Origin: Pegoplata infirma
Taxonomy: Eukaryota > Arthropoda > Insecta > Diptera > Anthomyiidae
Direction of reading: 5' to 3'
NCBI GenBank assembly: GCA_963921195.1
Contig: OY992537.1
Coordinates: 21,536,642 to 21,600,641, forward strand
DNA length: 64,000 bases
The notes under the pieces are model-generated. The model worked only from the letters and a program-made list of their open reading frames with translations, did not search any database and was not told the origin of the DNA. Both the position numbers and the translations under genes were made by a program. This document shows positions 10,956 through 22,512 of the stretch, piece after piece (within the stretch, counting starts at the first letter, position 1; the number at the start of each line of letters is the position of its first letter).

Positions 10956-11125
10956 CTATAGAAGTTTTCAGATTTTTTCTTTATTTTTTAAATTTTTTGG
11001 ATTTCTAGATTTTTTCCTTTGGAATTTTTTTTAGAAAATTTCCCTCTTCCTTCTTTTCTGCTTTTTTCTTTCTTTTCCTCTTTTTTTCTTTTTTAAATTT
11101 GGTCTGGGGGGGGGGGGGGGTAAAT
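10956..11125. repeat. T-rich tract ending in G15
   Basis: A TTTTCTTT-rich tract leads to a run of 15 G at 11106-11120, followed by TAAATTTCCCCGGACC. The run length in the assembly is doubtful. Confidence 0.7.
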
Positions 11126-11591
11126 TTCCCCGGACCACTCTTTATACCCTTGCATGATATACCACACTAACAAATTAGAAGATATAAAACCCGTTTGATC
11201 TCCTTTCTACACGATCATTTAAAAAAATAGGACTTGAAATGACGAAAACAATAGCAATTACCATATCCTTCCTAAAAATTTTGTTTACACTAAAAACCAA
11301 CACAAAACATCACACATTTGCACACCATATTTACAAAATGTTTGTCATTTTAAAAAAAGAACAATTAACTTTTCATAACATCATAACAAAATGACAAAAA
11401 TAGAAATTTACCCCCGAAAACTCTTCCACACACTTAAAAATTCTAACAGCAGCTAAAAAGTCAAAAAGGATTAGCAGCAGTAGTAATCAAAACAGAGGAG
11501 CGAGCGAGCGCTACCCATGATTTACCAAAATTATGCCAGTTTTCTTTAGTTTTTTGGTAAACTTAATTTGCATAAATAAATAAACAATCAT
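11126..11591. other. Spacer with a TATACCC fragment
   Basis: TTTATACCCTTGCATGATATACCACAC at about 11140-11168 resembles the edge of a TATACCC-type repeat. The rest, including GAGCGAGCGAGCG near 11500, shows nothing recognisable. Confidence 0.4.
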
Positions 11592-11689
11592 CCCGAGTAA
11601 AAATTTTTGTATGGAGCAATATATGTTCTTATATTATTCCAGATCTGTTGATAGACCCGAGATTTGAAAGATCAGCACTGATCCGAAAA

Positions 11690-11830
11690 ATGGATCGCTA
11701 AGATTAGATCAGTTTTAACCGGACGGATACAATTTGATCCGAAAAGTGGGTTTATCTAATTAGATCAGTTTTAATCGGTGGGATACAATTTCATCCGAAA
11801 AATGGTTGGATCTTATTGGACCAAGACAAA
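11690..11830 (+). repeat. 56-bp tandem repeat, about 2.5 copies
   Basis: TTAGATCAGTTTTAA recurs at 11704 and 11760, and GGATACAATTTGATCCGAAAA recurs in near-identical form one period later. Diverged AAATTTTATCCGAAAAAAAA relatives continue to about 12000. Confidence 0.65.
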
Positions 11831-12006
11831 AAAAAGATTTTTTTAGCTGGATAAAAAAAGATAAAATTTCATACGAAAGAAAAAAAAAATATTACAAAAA
11901 ACTTTAGATAAAATTTTATCCGAAAAAAAAATCTATTTTTAGAACTATATATAATTTAATCCGAACAATAAAATCTATTTTTAGAACTGATAAAGTTTTA
12001 TCAAAA

Positions 12007-13230
12007 CCCGAGTAAAAAAGTTCCTATATAGTTGTATATAATTTTATAAACATCATATATGATTAAATAGAATTATATAGAATTTGATGCGAAAAATGAG
12101 TCGATAAAACTATATAAAATTTGATCAATGTTTCATATATTTTGATAAATTTTTTATATAATTTTATGCGAAATTTGGACCCCTATTTTTATATACCCGA
12201 GTAAAAAAGTTCCTATATAGTTGTATATAATTTTATAAACATCATATATGATTAAATAGAATTATATAGAATTTGATGCGAAAAATGAGTCGATAAAACT
12301 ATATAAAATTTTATCAATGTTTCATATATTTTGATAATTTTTTTATATAATTTTATGCGAAATTTGGACCCCTATTTTTATATAATAATAGCAAAATTAT
12401 ATAATTAGATATAATTATATAAAAATATATAAAATTGTATAAAACCGTATAAAACTATATAAAGTTACATAAAATTATATATAATTATATATAATTAAAC
12501 AAAATTTTATGATTTATATAAAACTTGATATAATTTTATATAACTTTATAAAAATTATATATTGTTTTATATAATTTGATATAGTTGAATATAATTATAT
12601 CTGATTATATAAATTTGCTTTTGTTATATAAAAATAGGGGTCCAAATTTCGCATAAAATTATATAAAAAATTTATCAAAACACAAGTAACATTGATAAAA
12701 TTTTATATAGTTTTATCGACTCATTTTTCGCATCAAATTCTATATAATTCTATTTAATCATATATGATCTTTATAAAATTATATACAACTATATAGGAAC
12801 TTTTTTACTCGGGTAATAATAGCAAAATTATATAATTATATTTAATTATATAAAAATATATAAAATTGTATAAAACTGTATAAAACTATATAAAGTTATA
12901 TAAAATTATATCAAGTTTTATATAAATCATAAAATTTTGTTTTAATTATATATAATTTTATGTAACTTTATATAGTTTTATAAAGTTTTATACAATTTTA
13001 TATATTTTTATATAATTATATATAATTATATAATTTTGCAATTATTATATAAAAATAGGGGTCCAAATTTCGCATAAAATTATATAAAAAATTTATCAAA
13101 ATATATGAAACATTGATCAAATTTTATATAGTTTTATCGACTCATTTTTCGCATCAAATTCTATATAATTCTATTTAATCATATATGATGTTTATAAAAT
13201 TATATACAACTATATAGGAACTTTTTACTC
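12007..13230. mobile_element. CCCGAGTAAAAA TIR element, outer copy
   Basis: The left arm starts CCCGAGTAAAAAAGTTCC at 12007. The matching right arm ends GGAACTTTTTACTC at 13230, where it abuts the next element and has lost its last bases. Arms of about 190 bases carry ATTTGATGCGAAAAATGAGT and GGACCCCTATTTTTATATA. The interior is nearly pure TATATAA repeats. It is interrupted by the inner copy at 12196-12813. Confidence 0.65.
12196..12813. mobile_element. CCCGAGTAAAAA TIR element, inner copy inserted in its sister
   Basis: CCCGAGTAAAAAAGTTCC at the left and its inverse ending TTTTTTACTCGGG at the right are flanked by TA at 12194-12195 and 12814-12815. Removing the insert and one TA restores CTATTTTTATATAATAATAG, and that exact sequence is present inside the inner element itself near 12371, so the empty site can be checked within the window. 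The TA target indicates a Tc1/mariner-like mobiliser. Confidence 0.75.
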
Positions 13231-13952
13231 CCCGAGTAAAAAAGTTCATATATATTCATATAAAATTATATAAAGCCATCATATATAATCATATATAGTT
13301 TAATGCGAAAAATGAGTCGATAAAACGATATAAAAACTTATCAAATTTGATAAAATCTGATCAAATTTGATATAATTTTAATATAATTTTATATAGTTAT
13401 ATGCGAAAATTGGACCCTTTTTTGTATAAAATTGATGCAATTACATATAATTAAATATATTTATATATAAGAAAAAAATGTTTTCCCCCAAAACGCAAAA
13501 AATTGACAAAAAAAAATTTGTTTCCAGGACTTAAAAATTTTTAAAAATATTTTTAGAACATCTCGACTTAGAAAAATTTTCAAAAGTTATATTGAATTAT
13601 ATGTAAAGGACTTAGATTTTTTTTAAATTTTACTCATATAAGATAACATATAATTTAAAAACAGTTGCATAAAGTTTTATATAAAATTTCTTCAAATATT
13701 TTGTTTTATCAAATTATATAAAAAAGAAGACAGAATTTTAAAGTTCATATGTAATTATATAAACGAACTTTAAATCATATGTTATTATATAAAAGTCCAT
13801 ATTTTCTGTTATATAATTTTATATAAGAAACAAATTAGAAGTGCAAATATATAAAATCACATATGATGCAACAAAAAATACATATAGTTTTACAAAATAA
13901 TATATGTATATATAAAACTATATATAATTATATAGGAACTTTTTTACTCGGG
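13231..13952. mobile_element. CCCGAGTAAAAA TIR element, third copy
   Basis: Left tip CCCGAGTAAAAAAGTTCAT at 13231 and right tip AACTTTTTTACTCGGG ending 13952. It is more diverged from the first two copies but keeps GCGAAAAATGAGTCGATAAA. The interior is AT-rich and non-coding. Confidence 0.65.
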
Positions 13953-14024
13953 TCGGGAAGATTTTTTTTCAATATTAAGATATAAATATATATAATTAAA
14001 ATTTATTTAAAAAAAAAAAAAAAA

Positions 14025-14089
14025 CTTCGAGCGGTGGGGGAATCGAACAGCTACCAACTGTTTTGTAATCGCAATCTCTACCCTCTGAC
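14025..14089 (-). repeat. tRNA-like sequence, interrupted by a hAT element
   Basis: The minus strand carries a B-box GCTGTTCGATTCCCCC and, across the insertion point, an A-box-like GGTCAGAGGGTAGAG. The missing 5' part resumes at 17371-17390 on the far side of the hAT element. A 16-A run follows on the plus strand at about 14009-14024. Confidence 0.55.
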
Positions 14090-14941
14090 TAGAGTTTGCA
14101 AAACAATTAAAATCGTAATCGTAATCGCGATTAATCGCACCAATTAATCGTAATCGTAATCGGCAAAAAAATCATGCGATTACGATTAATCTTACGGTAC
14201 AATGGACTATTTTAAGTCTGAGCGCCATGGACTTGCCTAAAAATTTACCCATTTTTGGGCTTGTACAACCCACCCTCAACTCAACTCAACGATTAATCAT
14301 TTTCTACCAAATTTATTGTTTTGAAAACGAATTTAATACATAATATGGAAAATTTCCTCCAAAAAAAATTTGGAATTTTGAAAAAAGTTTAAAAATTTAA
14401 AAAATTTGCGATATATTTTATTGATTTTGGCATGCTTAATACGAATATCAAAAATTTTCTGAAATCGATCGCACGGTTTTCGAGATATCACTATTTAAAA
14501 CTTGTCAAAAAATATCCAAAAGTGACGTTCAAGAAATTTAAATTTTTTTTTTTTTCATTGATCCTTTTATAAAACATGAAAAAAAGGTTATTTTAACTTG
14601 ATTGGAGCCAAATCGGGTTATTTAAAACAGTGCAGCTTTTTGATTGATTTTTTTTAATTTAATGAAAGTTTTCCAAAAATCCAAAGTTTTGATCGAAAGG
14701 CCTTACAGGCAGGGGTGCCAGATGATTTTGATGAAAAATCGGCATATTTTCCAAAAAAAATCGGCAAATGAAAAATAACCATTTTAAATACAATAAATTA
14801 CATTTCTATTGACAAATAATAACAAAAGAGAACAATTTAGCATTAATATATGTATATAATATATTTAATAACATAAAAATCAATCAGAAATAACCATTTT
14901 TGGTCTCTACAAAATTTGTAAATTTTTTTTCGCAAAAAAAA

Positions 14942-15506
14942 AAATAAACAAGTGAGAGTGTTAAATTCGGCCGTGCCGAATCTTTTATACCCTCCAACAC
15001 GTTAAAAAAAAAAAAAAAAGCAGGGGCGTTTTTTTTTTTTTTTTGGGGGGGGGTTTCGGTGGTGGGAGACAACCTTTCTGGATCCAACTACAGGACTTTG
15101 AACTTCTTCTGACATAAAAAATGTTTCGTTTGCAAAGCAAAAGTTCAAAAAATCTATAAAAAATGGCGTTTTTCTGAGGTTGGTTTAGTTCTTAAAGGGG
15201 GAACTTTTTCCCCCGTGGTACGATTTTGCCCATCTTCGAACTTAACCAGCCTATGACCATAAGACATATTCGTGCCAAACTTCAGGAGTCTAGCTCTTTT
15301 ATTTTGGACTGTATCGTGTCCTCCACAGACGGACGGACGGACGGACGGACGGACGGACGGACAGACGGACATCGCTAGAATGTCTTAGAATCGATCACTG
15401 ATCAATAATATATATACATTATGGGGTCCCCGACCGATATTTCGATGCGTTACACACGGAATGACAAAGTGAGTATACCCCCATACTGTGGTTGGAGGGT
15501 ATAAAA
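14942..15506 (+). mobile_element. TATACCC-family element
   Basis: Begins AACAAGTGAGAGTGTTAAAT with the near-palindromic TTCGGCCGTGCCGAA, then TTTTATACCCTCCAAC. Ends GTTGGAGGGTATAAAA, the inverse of that block. It contains a GACG microsatellite and a G/T homopolymer tract near 15019-15056. Nested in the CAGGG hAT element. Confidence 0.7.
15328..15372. repeat. (GGAC)n microsatellite
   Basis: About nine uninterrupted GGAC units plus a variant, at the fixed internal position where TATACCC elements carry CAGACGGAC. It continues into CGGACATCGCTAGA. Confidence 0.85.
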
Positions 15507-15639
15507 ATTAAAATTTTAAAGACCAAAAAAAAAATTTCGATTATCATAAAAATGATTTTTCAGTAATGTCCTAATATTTACTAATATTTTCAGCAAAAAA
15601 ATCAAAAATATTCTTTTTCAGATTTTTCCGTTTTTTAAG

Positions 15640-15827
15640 ATAAAAAAAGAGACCCACAGGCAAATTTTTTACCCCAACGATAAGCGAAAAAAATGTGTTT
15701 TCTACAGACAGTTGGACGGATATCGATAGGTTGACTTAAAATCGGTTTAGGACCATGAATATATATACTTTATTGGGTTCTAGACCTATATTTCGAGGTA
15801 TTTCAACGGAATGACAAACTTATATAC
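15640..15827 (+). mobile_element. TATACCC-family fragment
   Basis: CAGTTGGACGGATATCGATA, ATGAATATATATACTTTATT and AACGGAATGACAAACTTATA follow the family order. The 3' end is missing because the next TIR element inserted at 15828. Confidence 0.6.
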
Positions 15828-15829
15828 AT

Positions 15830-16429
15830 ACACAGAAAAAAATATGGAGGAAACAAATTTGAGTAATCACTTGTTTAATTTTTTAAAAAAAATTTGAGTA
15901 ATTTTTTAATTGACGCAAATAAAAATTTACTCAAAAATTGAAAATAAAATTTGAGTAAATAATTTAATACAAATTTAATATTTTTTTTATTTATTTTTTT
16001 TTCTCTTGGTGTTTTGAATTCTCATTTAGTTTATTGTTTTTTGTATATGTATATGAAAGTTTGAAATCATCTTTATAAAATTTTACTTTGTCTTGAAGAC
16101 ATAAGTATATTTGGTAAAGTTTGTAAAAGCAATTTTTTTGGAAAAAAAATTAGAAACTTTTTAAACTTTTTAAAAAAATAATTTGATACATTTTGAGTAA
16201 ATTTTTACTTGACACAATTAAAAAGCTACTTAAAAATATTAAAAAATTTTAAGTAAAGATTTAATTGTGTGAATTTATAATTTACTCAAATTTATTAATT
16301 AAGCATTTAATAATTTTTTATTAAAAGTTTACTCAATACTATTAAATCGTTTACTGGTGGAAAATTGAGTAATTTTTTACTCAATAGTATTAAAAATTTA
16401 CTCAAAATTTTTTTTTATTTTTTTCTGTG
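15830..16429 (+). mobile_element. TA-flanked TIR element, CACAGAAAAAAATA family
   Basis: Left tip CACAGAAAAAAATATGGAGG and right tip TTTTTTCTGTG, flanked by TA at 15828-15829 and 16430-16431. The interior alternates ATTTGAGTAA and TTACTCAAA segments. A second copy lies in inverse orientation at 45080-45647 and shares TATATGTATATGAAAGTTT inside. Non-coding. Confidence 0.65.
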
Positions 16430-16433
16430 TACA

Positions 16434-16608
16434 CTTTAAAAAAAAAAATAGTCCAGTTTCCTACTATAAATTGGGTAAATTTCTACAAATTAAAATAATA
16501 TACAACTATAAATTGTGTAGATTTCCAATAAGTTTAGGTATAACTGCGCAATTTTCGTAAATTTACCCAATTTATAGCAGGAAACCAAAAAAAAAGTAAA
16601 AAAAAAAC
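16434..16608. repeat. Hairpin element
   Basis: TTTCCTACTATAAATTGGGT on the left and ACCCAATTTATAGCAGGAAA on the right are inverted around about 80 bases of TATAAATTGTGTAGATTT-type sequence. Fold-back arms are about 30-35 bases, and A runs lie at both edges. Confidence 0.5.
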
Positions 16609-17378
16609 CGCCGTGTTTTTGAGTTGGTCAAAAAATCGGCATTTTTTGGAGCAAAAATCGGCAAATCGGCACTTTCATAATTTTGAGGCAAAAAATCGGC
16701 AAAATGCAAATATGGCAGCCCTGCTTACAGGTTCAAATTATTGGATTCGACTTAATTTAAAATGAAAGTTCGTCTCAAGCTTAAGGGAAAAAATGTTGAG
16801 AAATGTTTTAAATAAAAATTTTGACATTGGAAAACCGGAATTTTTTTCAAATTGCGAATTATATCTCGAAACCCGCTTTTTTTAAGCATAGCAAGATGTA
16901 TTTTTTTAATTTTCAAAAATCTAAAACTTTGATCGCCGCTGTTGGTTAACTTTATTTGAGTGACCTCAAAATTGTACCACATACATATGTACATAAATAT
17001 ATTGTGCTCGATTTGGGAGCACTCTTTCACCATTCACCTAATTTTTAGAAATTTGATATCTTTTCGAATTTTATGATTTTTAAATTTTTATCGTGTAATT
17101 ATTGAAAATATTAAAATTCGAAAGAATAAAATTTTTTTAAAAATTAGGTGAATGGTGAAAAAGTACTCCCAAATCGAACACTTTATATGTTAAAAATACA
17201 AATTTTTGTTTTTTCATACGTTTGGAAATGTAAATTTTAAAATATTTCTTTTAATAAATCTATTTCAATTCAATTTATTTAAAAATTCGATTAATTGATA
17301 ATCGCGATTAACGGCGATTTTTTTAATCGTAATCGAGATTATGAGATATCTCGATTATTTGCAAACTCTACCTCTGAC

Positions 17379-18180
17379 CCAGAGAACGTTGTTAATAAAT
17401 GACAACTTTAAAAGACTATGTTTTAAAAAAACTTAGAAAATTTTTGAAAATAGTTTATCATATATAATTATATCAAGTTTAACTTATATATAATTAAATC
17501 CTGTTTATCTTATCGGGTATATGATTGCATCAAATTATATTCGACTTGAATTTGAACAAAATTTTAAAAAAGACTTAGAAAATTTTTGCTAAAATTTGTG
17601 ATTTTTTTTTTTAGTTTATTTGCTAATAGGGGGTTTAATACTGAGTTCAACAACATGATTTTCATCTTCCAATGCTCTTAATTTTCCAAGTTATAAAGCT
17701 TTAAAGTAAAAACGGTTTTTGGCTTATGAGCTTCACATTTTTCATCGGATCCAAATTTTCTTTCTGCCGTTGTATATTTAATAAAAATACCTTTAAAATG
17801 GTATAAAACATGTATAAACTTTTTTACTCACCAACGGCCAAATAATGAGTTTTAAGTTTTTTTCGGAAGTTTTTTCAGACAAAAATAATTTTATCTGAAA
17901 ATATTGCTAACATAAGTTCGAACCAAATACACTTTTAATTATTGGCAACAAATAAAGCTTTGATTTGAGCTTGATCTGAGGATTTTAGCTCTCTTAAAAC
18001 CAGAGATATTGATGGTTAAACATTAAAGTTTTAAAATATTTTTTTCTTCGGATTAAATAATATATAATTATATCAAAATATAATTATTTTTGAAACATTT
18101 TTGTTAAAATTCAGGGATTTTATTTTTTTTTAAATTTGAAAAACGAAAACGCATTAAAAAATCATTAAGATTAAAAAAAA
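17379..18180. other. AT-rich spacer
   Basis: After the tRNA-like remainder up to about 17390, only ATATAATTATAT-rich sequence and a TTTTTTACTC near 17820. No gene. Confidence 0.45.
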
Positions 18181-18880
18181 ATTTAAAAAAAAATAATTTT
18201 TTTCTTGACTTAGTCGGGAATCGAACTCAGGGTCCTCAAGAATTATATATTATCATATATGATGCAATATAGAAAGTTATATTACTATATATAAATAATA
18301 TTTATTTCTAAATATTATCATAAAAAATAAATTAATCAATATTTTTAAGTTTAGTAAAAAATTAAAGCTTCTAAAACATATTTTCTTTAAAAAATAAATT
18401 AAAAAAAACAACTTTTTTTCTTAGCTCAGCCGGGGATCGAACCCAGGGTCCCTAGGAACCATATATTAACTTATATGATGTAATATATAAAATTATATAA
18501 CTATAAATAAATAATATTTATTTTTCGATTTTATCATAAAAATTTAATTATTCAATATTTTTAAGTTTAGAAAAAACAAAAAGCTTTAAAAACATATTTT
18601 CTTTTTTAAAAAATTAAAAAAAAAAAAACATTTTTTTTCTGGGTCGAACTCGGGGTCCCCAAGCATCATATATTATCTTATATGATCTTATATAAAGTTA
18701 CACACAACTATTTAAGTAATATGCATTTTTTAAACATTTAACTTTTAAAATCCAATATACATTTTTTTAAGTTTTAAAATACAATGGATTAAACAGATTT
18801 TTTTTTCTATTTAAAAATTTATAGAATTTATATATATTTTTTTTTGACCGATTTTAGGTGCTTTGAGAATCATATATAAT
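18181..18880 (-). repeat. About 216-bp tandem repeat carrying a tRNA T-arm
   Basis: Three clear units and a decayed fourth. Each contains, on the minus strand, GACCCTGAGTTCGATTCCCG or a close variant (18209-18232, 18428-18452, 18642-18662), i.e. a B-box and T-arm without the rest of a tRNA, followed by ATATATGATGCAATATA-like sequence and A/T runs. The fourth, near 18846, keeps only GACCGATTTTAGGTGC. The array suggests tandem amplification of a truncated tRNA-derived element. Confidence 0.6.
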
Positions 18881-19608
18881 TATACAAGCTCTCTTGTATA
18901 CTTAAATAAAAATATATATGATGCAACATTAAAAAAAAAATATTGAAATACTGTCATATAAAAGTATGCATAATTATATATAAAATATTGTGAAAGAAAA
19001 AATATTTTTTACCTTATACAATTGTATAACATTTTATATGGCGTTACATGTGCCACCATTTAAAATTATATATAGAGTTTAAAAAAATTTTTATTTATAT
19101 GGTACCTTATAAAACTATATACGGTATCTCATAAGCCATTTATAATTATATCTTTGATAATATTAAAAAAATAAATGTTTGATGCCATGTATAGTTTTAT
19201 ATAACTGTATATAGAGTTATATGTGCGACCATATATAATTATATTTGAAAAAAAAAATTTTCGTTTTTTAAGATGGAACCATATATAGTTTTAAATGGTT
19301 TCTTGTAAGTCATATATAATTTTAAATGGTTTCTTGTAAGTCATATATAATTATATATATAATGATATTGGATTTTTTTTAAATATGCTCGTATACGTTA
19401 TTTGATGTTAAGTCACATATAAATATGTATGCAATCAGATTAAGTTATATGTGTCACATATGATTATGTCTCCCACATGTATTTATATATTAATATGGTT
19501 ATCATTAGATGTAATTTTATATAACTCCATTTAAAAAATTTGGAAAAACTCAATGCGAGATATAATTATGTACTTTGTTTGATATGAAAACATATTATTT
19601 TATATGGC
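18881..19608. other. ATATAATTATAT-rich tract
   Basis: Low-complexity sequence with many ATATATAATTATAT variants. A perfect 31-base direct duplication containing ATGGTTTCTTGTAAGTCATA occurs at about 19292-19353. No gene. Confidence 0.5.
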
Positions 19609-19610
19609 TA

Positions 19611-19859
19611 TACACAGAGAAAAATAAATTTCCAACTGAATTATTCAGTTGTAGCAACTCAAAATTCGGTTGCTGCTACTAAATTTTGCTGTGGCAGACC
19701 AATTTTTGAGTTGTTTTAATTAAACTACAGTTGTATTAACAAAATTTAGTTGTAACTACCGATATTTAGTTGTTTTTACCTTAATACAAATGCATGAACC
19801 GAATTTTTGTTGCAACAACTAAACTTCAGTTGGAAATTAGCAAATTTGTTTTCTGTGTG
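19611..19859. mobile_element. 249-bp TIR MITE, (C/T)ACACAGA tips
   Basis: Left TACACAGAGAAAAATAAATT TCCAACTGAA-type arm and right arm ending TTTTCTGTGTG are inverted (TTCCAACTGAA against TTCAGTTGGAA). TA lies at 19609-19610 and 19860-19861. The interior is repeated CAACTGAATT / AGTTGTTTTAAC motifs. Its right TA is also the left TA of the palindrome that follows. Confidence 0.65.
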
Positions 19860-19861
19860 TA

Positions 19862-21900
19862 TATGGGGCATTCCATGCCAAATCACTCACTTTTAGGCCC
19901 GACCCCCTTCGATTAATTTTATTTTTGGATATGTTTTAGTACGTATTAAATGCAACTTCCAGCCAAACTTTTCAGCCTTTTATACCAAGGTGGTGTTGAG
20001 TAATCAATTTTTCAAAATGGCGATTTTTTCCAAAAAATGAAAAAATTTAAATTTTCAATCAATTTTGACCAGTAAAAAATATAGATATATTAAAAAAAGA
20101 TGGACAACATTTTGTTGGTAGTTAAATGTAGTTTTAGAAAAAAAATATGAAAAATTATTCGAAGTAATTATCACTTGTTTTTTATCGTATAAAAATTAAA
20201 ATCGACTTTTTGAAAAAGTCCGAAACCTTCGATTTTTTTTAAAAAATGTCAAAAAATTCTACTCTAAATTACGCAACTTTTAAGTCATAATTCGAGATGT
20301 GATCGTAATTCGTTCTATTTTTATTCAAATTTTGAAAATTGCACTTTTTTTTTTTTGACTCTGGTTTATTTTATATGGTGCTCCAAAAAAAATAATTTGG
20401 TAAATATTGACCGTAACTTCCCCTAGATATATTAACTTGGGTGTAAAAATACGTCTCAGAAAATTTTAGGATGATCGGACATGGGTAAGGCGTGCCGCAT
20501 CGGCTTTGAAGTTTGAAAATCGGATTACAAGGGAAAATATGCATTTTTTTCTGTTTTCTTAATTTTTTTGGTATTTTAATTAATTTTGAATTCAAATGGT
20601 TACAGAATTGAAATGTAGAGTAAAATGTCTCTCTATTAAGGTCATAAAAACCGAAATCGGTTTAAAATCAGCCAAGTTATTACAACTTCCCCAGGCATCT
20701 AACGTGTGGCAGACAACTTGATTAATCAATACAATCCGATTTTTGAAATTCATTGAAATTTTCTACTGTAATAACATTTTTTTATTCTTCAAGTTCAAAT
20801 GTTATTAGATGACAAGTATTTTTCATATTGTGTTTTGCTAACATTTTTTAAATTAGTGCTAAAAATGCCTGCATTTTCCACACCCTTTTGAAATCTCTAT
20901 TTTAAAAAAAAAAATATTTTTTTTGTTTTAAAATTTGGAAAAGTCAAAAAAATATTACACTGAAACATGAATAATGAAAAAATGTTATTACAGTAGAAAA
21001 TTTCAATAAATTTAAAAAAAGGGCCTCGTATTTTTTAATCAAGTTGTATGGCACACGCTAGATGCCTGGGGAAGTTGTAATAACTTGGCTGATTTTCAAC
21101 CGATTTTAGTTTTTAGTACCTTATTAGAAAGGCATTTTACTCCACATCATAATTCTGTAATCACTTGAATTAAAACTTAATTTAAAATACCAAAGAAATT
21201 GCGAAAACAGAAAAAAATCATATTTTTCCTTGTAATCCGTTTTTTAAACTTCAAGGGCCATGCTAAGCGCCTTACACATGTCCGATCGTCCCAAATTTTT
21301 GTGAGACGTATATTTACCTCCAAATGAATATATTTAGGGTAAGTTAGGGTCAGTATCTACCATTTTTTTTTTTTTTGGAGCTCCATATAAAATAAATCAG
21401 AGCCAAAACATAAAAGGTGCAATTTTAAAAATTAAAAAAAAAAATAGAAAGAATTGTGATCACATCTCGAGTTATGGCTTAAAAGTTGCATAATTTAGAG
21501 TAGAATTCTTTTAGTTTTTTACAAAAAAATCGAAGGTTTCGGACTTTTTAAAAAAGTCGATTTTAATTTTTAAACGTCAAAAAATAAGTGATAATTACTT
21601 CGAATAATTTTTTCACATTTTTTTTCTAAAACTACATTTAAATACCAACAAAACGCTGTCCAACTTTTTTTAAAATATCTATATTTTTTACTGGTCAAAA
21701 TTGATTGAAAATTTAAATTTTTTCATTTTTTGGAAAAAATCGCCATTTTGAAAAATTGATTACTCAACACCACCTTGGTATAAAAGGCTGAAAATTTGGC
21801 TGCAAGTTGCATTTAATACGTACTAAAACATATCCAAAAATAAAATTAATCGAAGGGGGTCGGGCCTAAAAGTGAGTGATTTGGCATGGAATGCCCCATA
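19862..21900. mobile_element. 2-kb palindromic foldback element, GGGGCATTCCATG tips
   Basis: Left end TATGGGGCATTCCATGCCAA and right end TTGGCATGGAATGCCCCATA are inverted, with TA outside both. The arms stay inverted for about 0.9 kb (19862-20785 against 20985-21900), with a loop of only about 200 bases. Examples are ACTCACTTTTAGGCCCGACC and its inverse, and ACTTCCCCAGGCATCTA and its inverse. Arms differ by scattered substitutions, so this is an old palindrome and not an assembly fold. No coding potential. A half copy of the same family ends at 30303. Confidence 0.75.
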
Positions 21901-21902
21901 TA

Positions 21903-22512
21903 CATACATCAAATAATGTAAAATTATATGTATTCATTTTTACTCGGGATGCTAAGGATGGTGATACATTTGAAATCAAAAAGTACCCCGAACTCAAAGT
22001 AAAACTCAATATGTGACTATTACAGAAAAAAAAAACTTCTTATTTAACAGTAGCATTTGTCAAAAACTAAATCATTTCGTTGAATGAATTAAACAAGAAA
22101 ATTTACATAAATAAACAAAACAGCTCAGAGAGATACAAAACAATAAATTAAAAATAAAAAAAAATATTGAAATTATAAATGAAAAGGAAGTTTTAAGTGA
22201 GAAAATCACACCTTAACGATTTAAAATGTAAATTAGTTTTTACGTTGGCTTTTGTGTATTTGTAAAAGTAGTTTTGTAAATGGTTTTGTGAGTTGTGTGT
22301 GTTGTTTCATTATTTGCACAAAAATAAATTACTAAAATGAAGGTTTCAATTTACTTAACGTAATCCCCATCATAATCCTGCAATTATCCTCAACAAAATA
22401 CGAATAACTCACAGACAGAATTATTTTATACACAGAAACACACACTTTTGTACTTTTAAGAAAATGGATCTTTTTATAACGTTTACACTGGCTTAAAAGT
22501 TATAAGATTTTG
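21903..22512. other. Spacer between palindrome and satellite
   Basis: Contains one isolated TTTTTACTCGGGATG at 21938-21953 (tip of a CCCGAGTAAAAA element) and TACACAGAAACACACAC at 22429, resembling a CACA-type element tip. No gene. Confidence 0.4.

Larger units (their letters stand above)
14702..16731. mobile_element. hAT-like element, CAGGG(G/C)TGCCA tips, 8-bp duplication
   Basis: The element proper is 14710-16723. Left tip CAGGGGTGCCAGAT and right tip ATGGCAGCCCTG are inverted, and CAGGGxTGCC is a classic hAT end. CTTACAGG is repeated exactly at 14702-14709 and 16724-16731. Subterminal AAATCGGCA motifs occur at both ends in inverse clusters. No transposase remains, and most of the interior is later insertions (a TATACCC element, a TA-flanked TIR element and a hairpin element). 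Confidence 0.8.
14082..17378. mobile_element. hAT-like foldback element, TAGAG tips, 8-bp duplication
   Basis: The element proper is 14090-17370. Tips TAGAGTTTGCAAA and TTTGCAAACTCTA are perfectly inverted and fit the hAT YARNG rule. The flanks CCTCTGAC at 14082-14089 and 17371-17378 are identical. Just inside both ends are AATCGTAATCG / ATTAATCGCGATTA repeats. The arms further in (about 14380-14700 and 16740-17230) contain ATACGAATATCAAAAA, TTTTCGAGATATC and related sequence shared with the foldback at 31.6-32.3 kb. It is interrupted by a second hAT-like element at 14710-16723. Confidence 0.75.

Noticed and set aside
12400..13020. TATA-box promoters in TATATAA-rich DNA
   Set aside because: These are element interiors of low-complexity AT sequence, with no transcript or coding sequence downstream.
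16752..17033. 93-codon minus-strand frame
   Set aside because: It lies in the arm of a hAT foldback element that is non-coding elsewhere in the window.
11592..21953. A single 10-kb element between CATCCCGAGTAAAAAT and ATTTTTACTCGGGATG
   Set aside because: The flanks are AT and not the TA proven for this family, and two separate tips of a common family explain it equally well.
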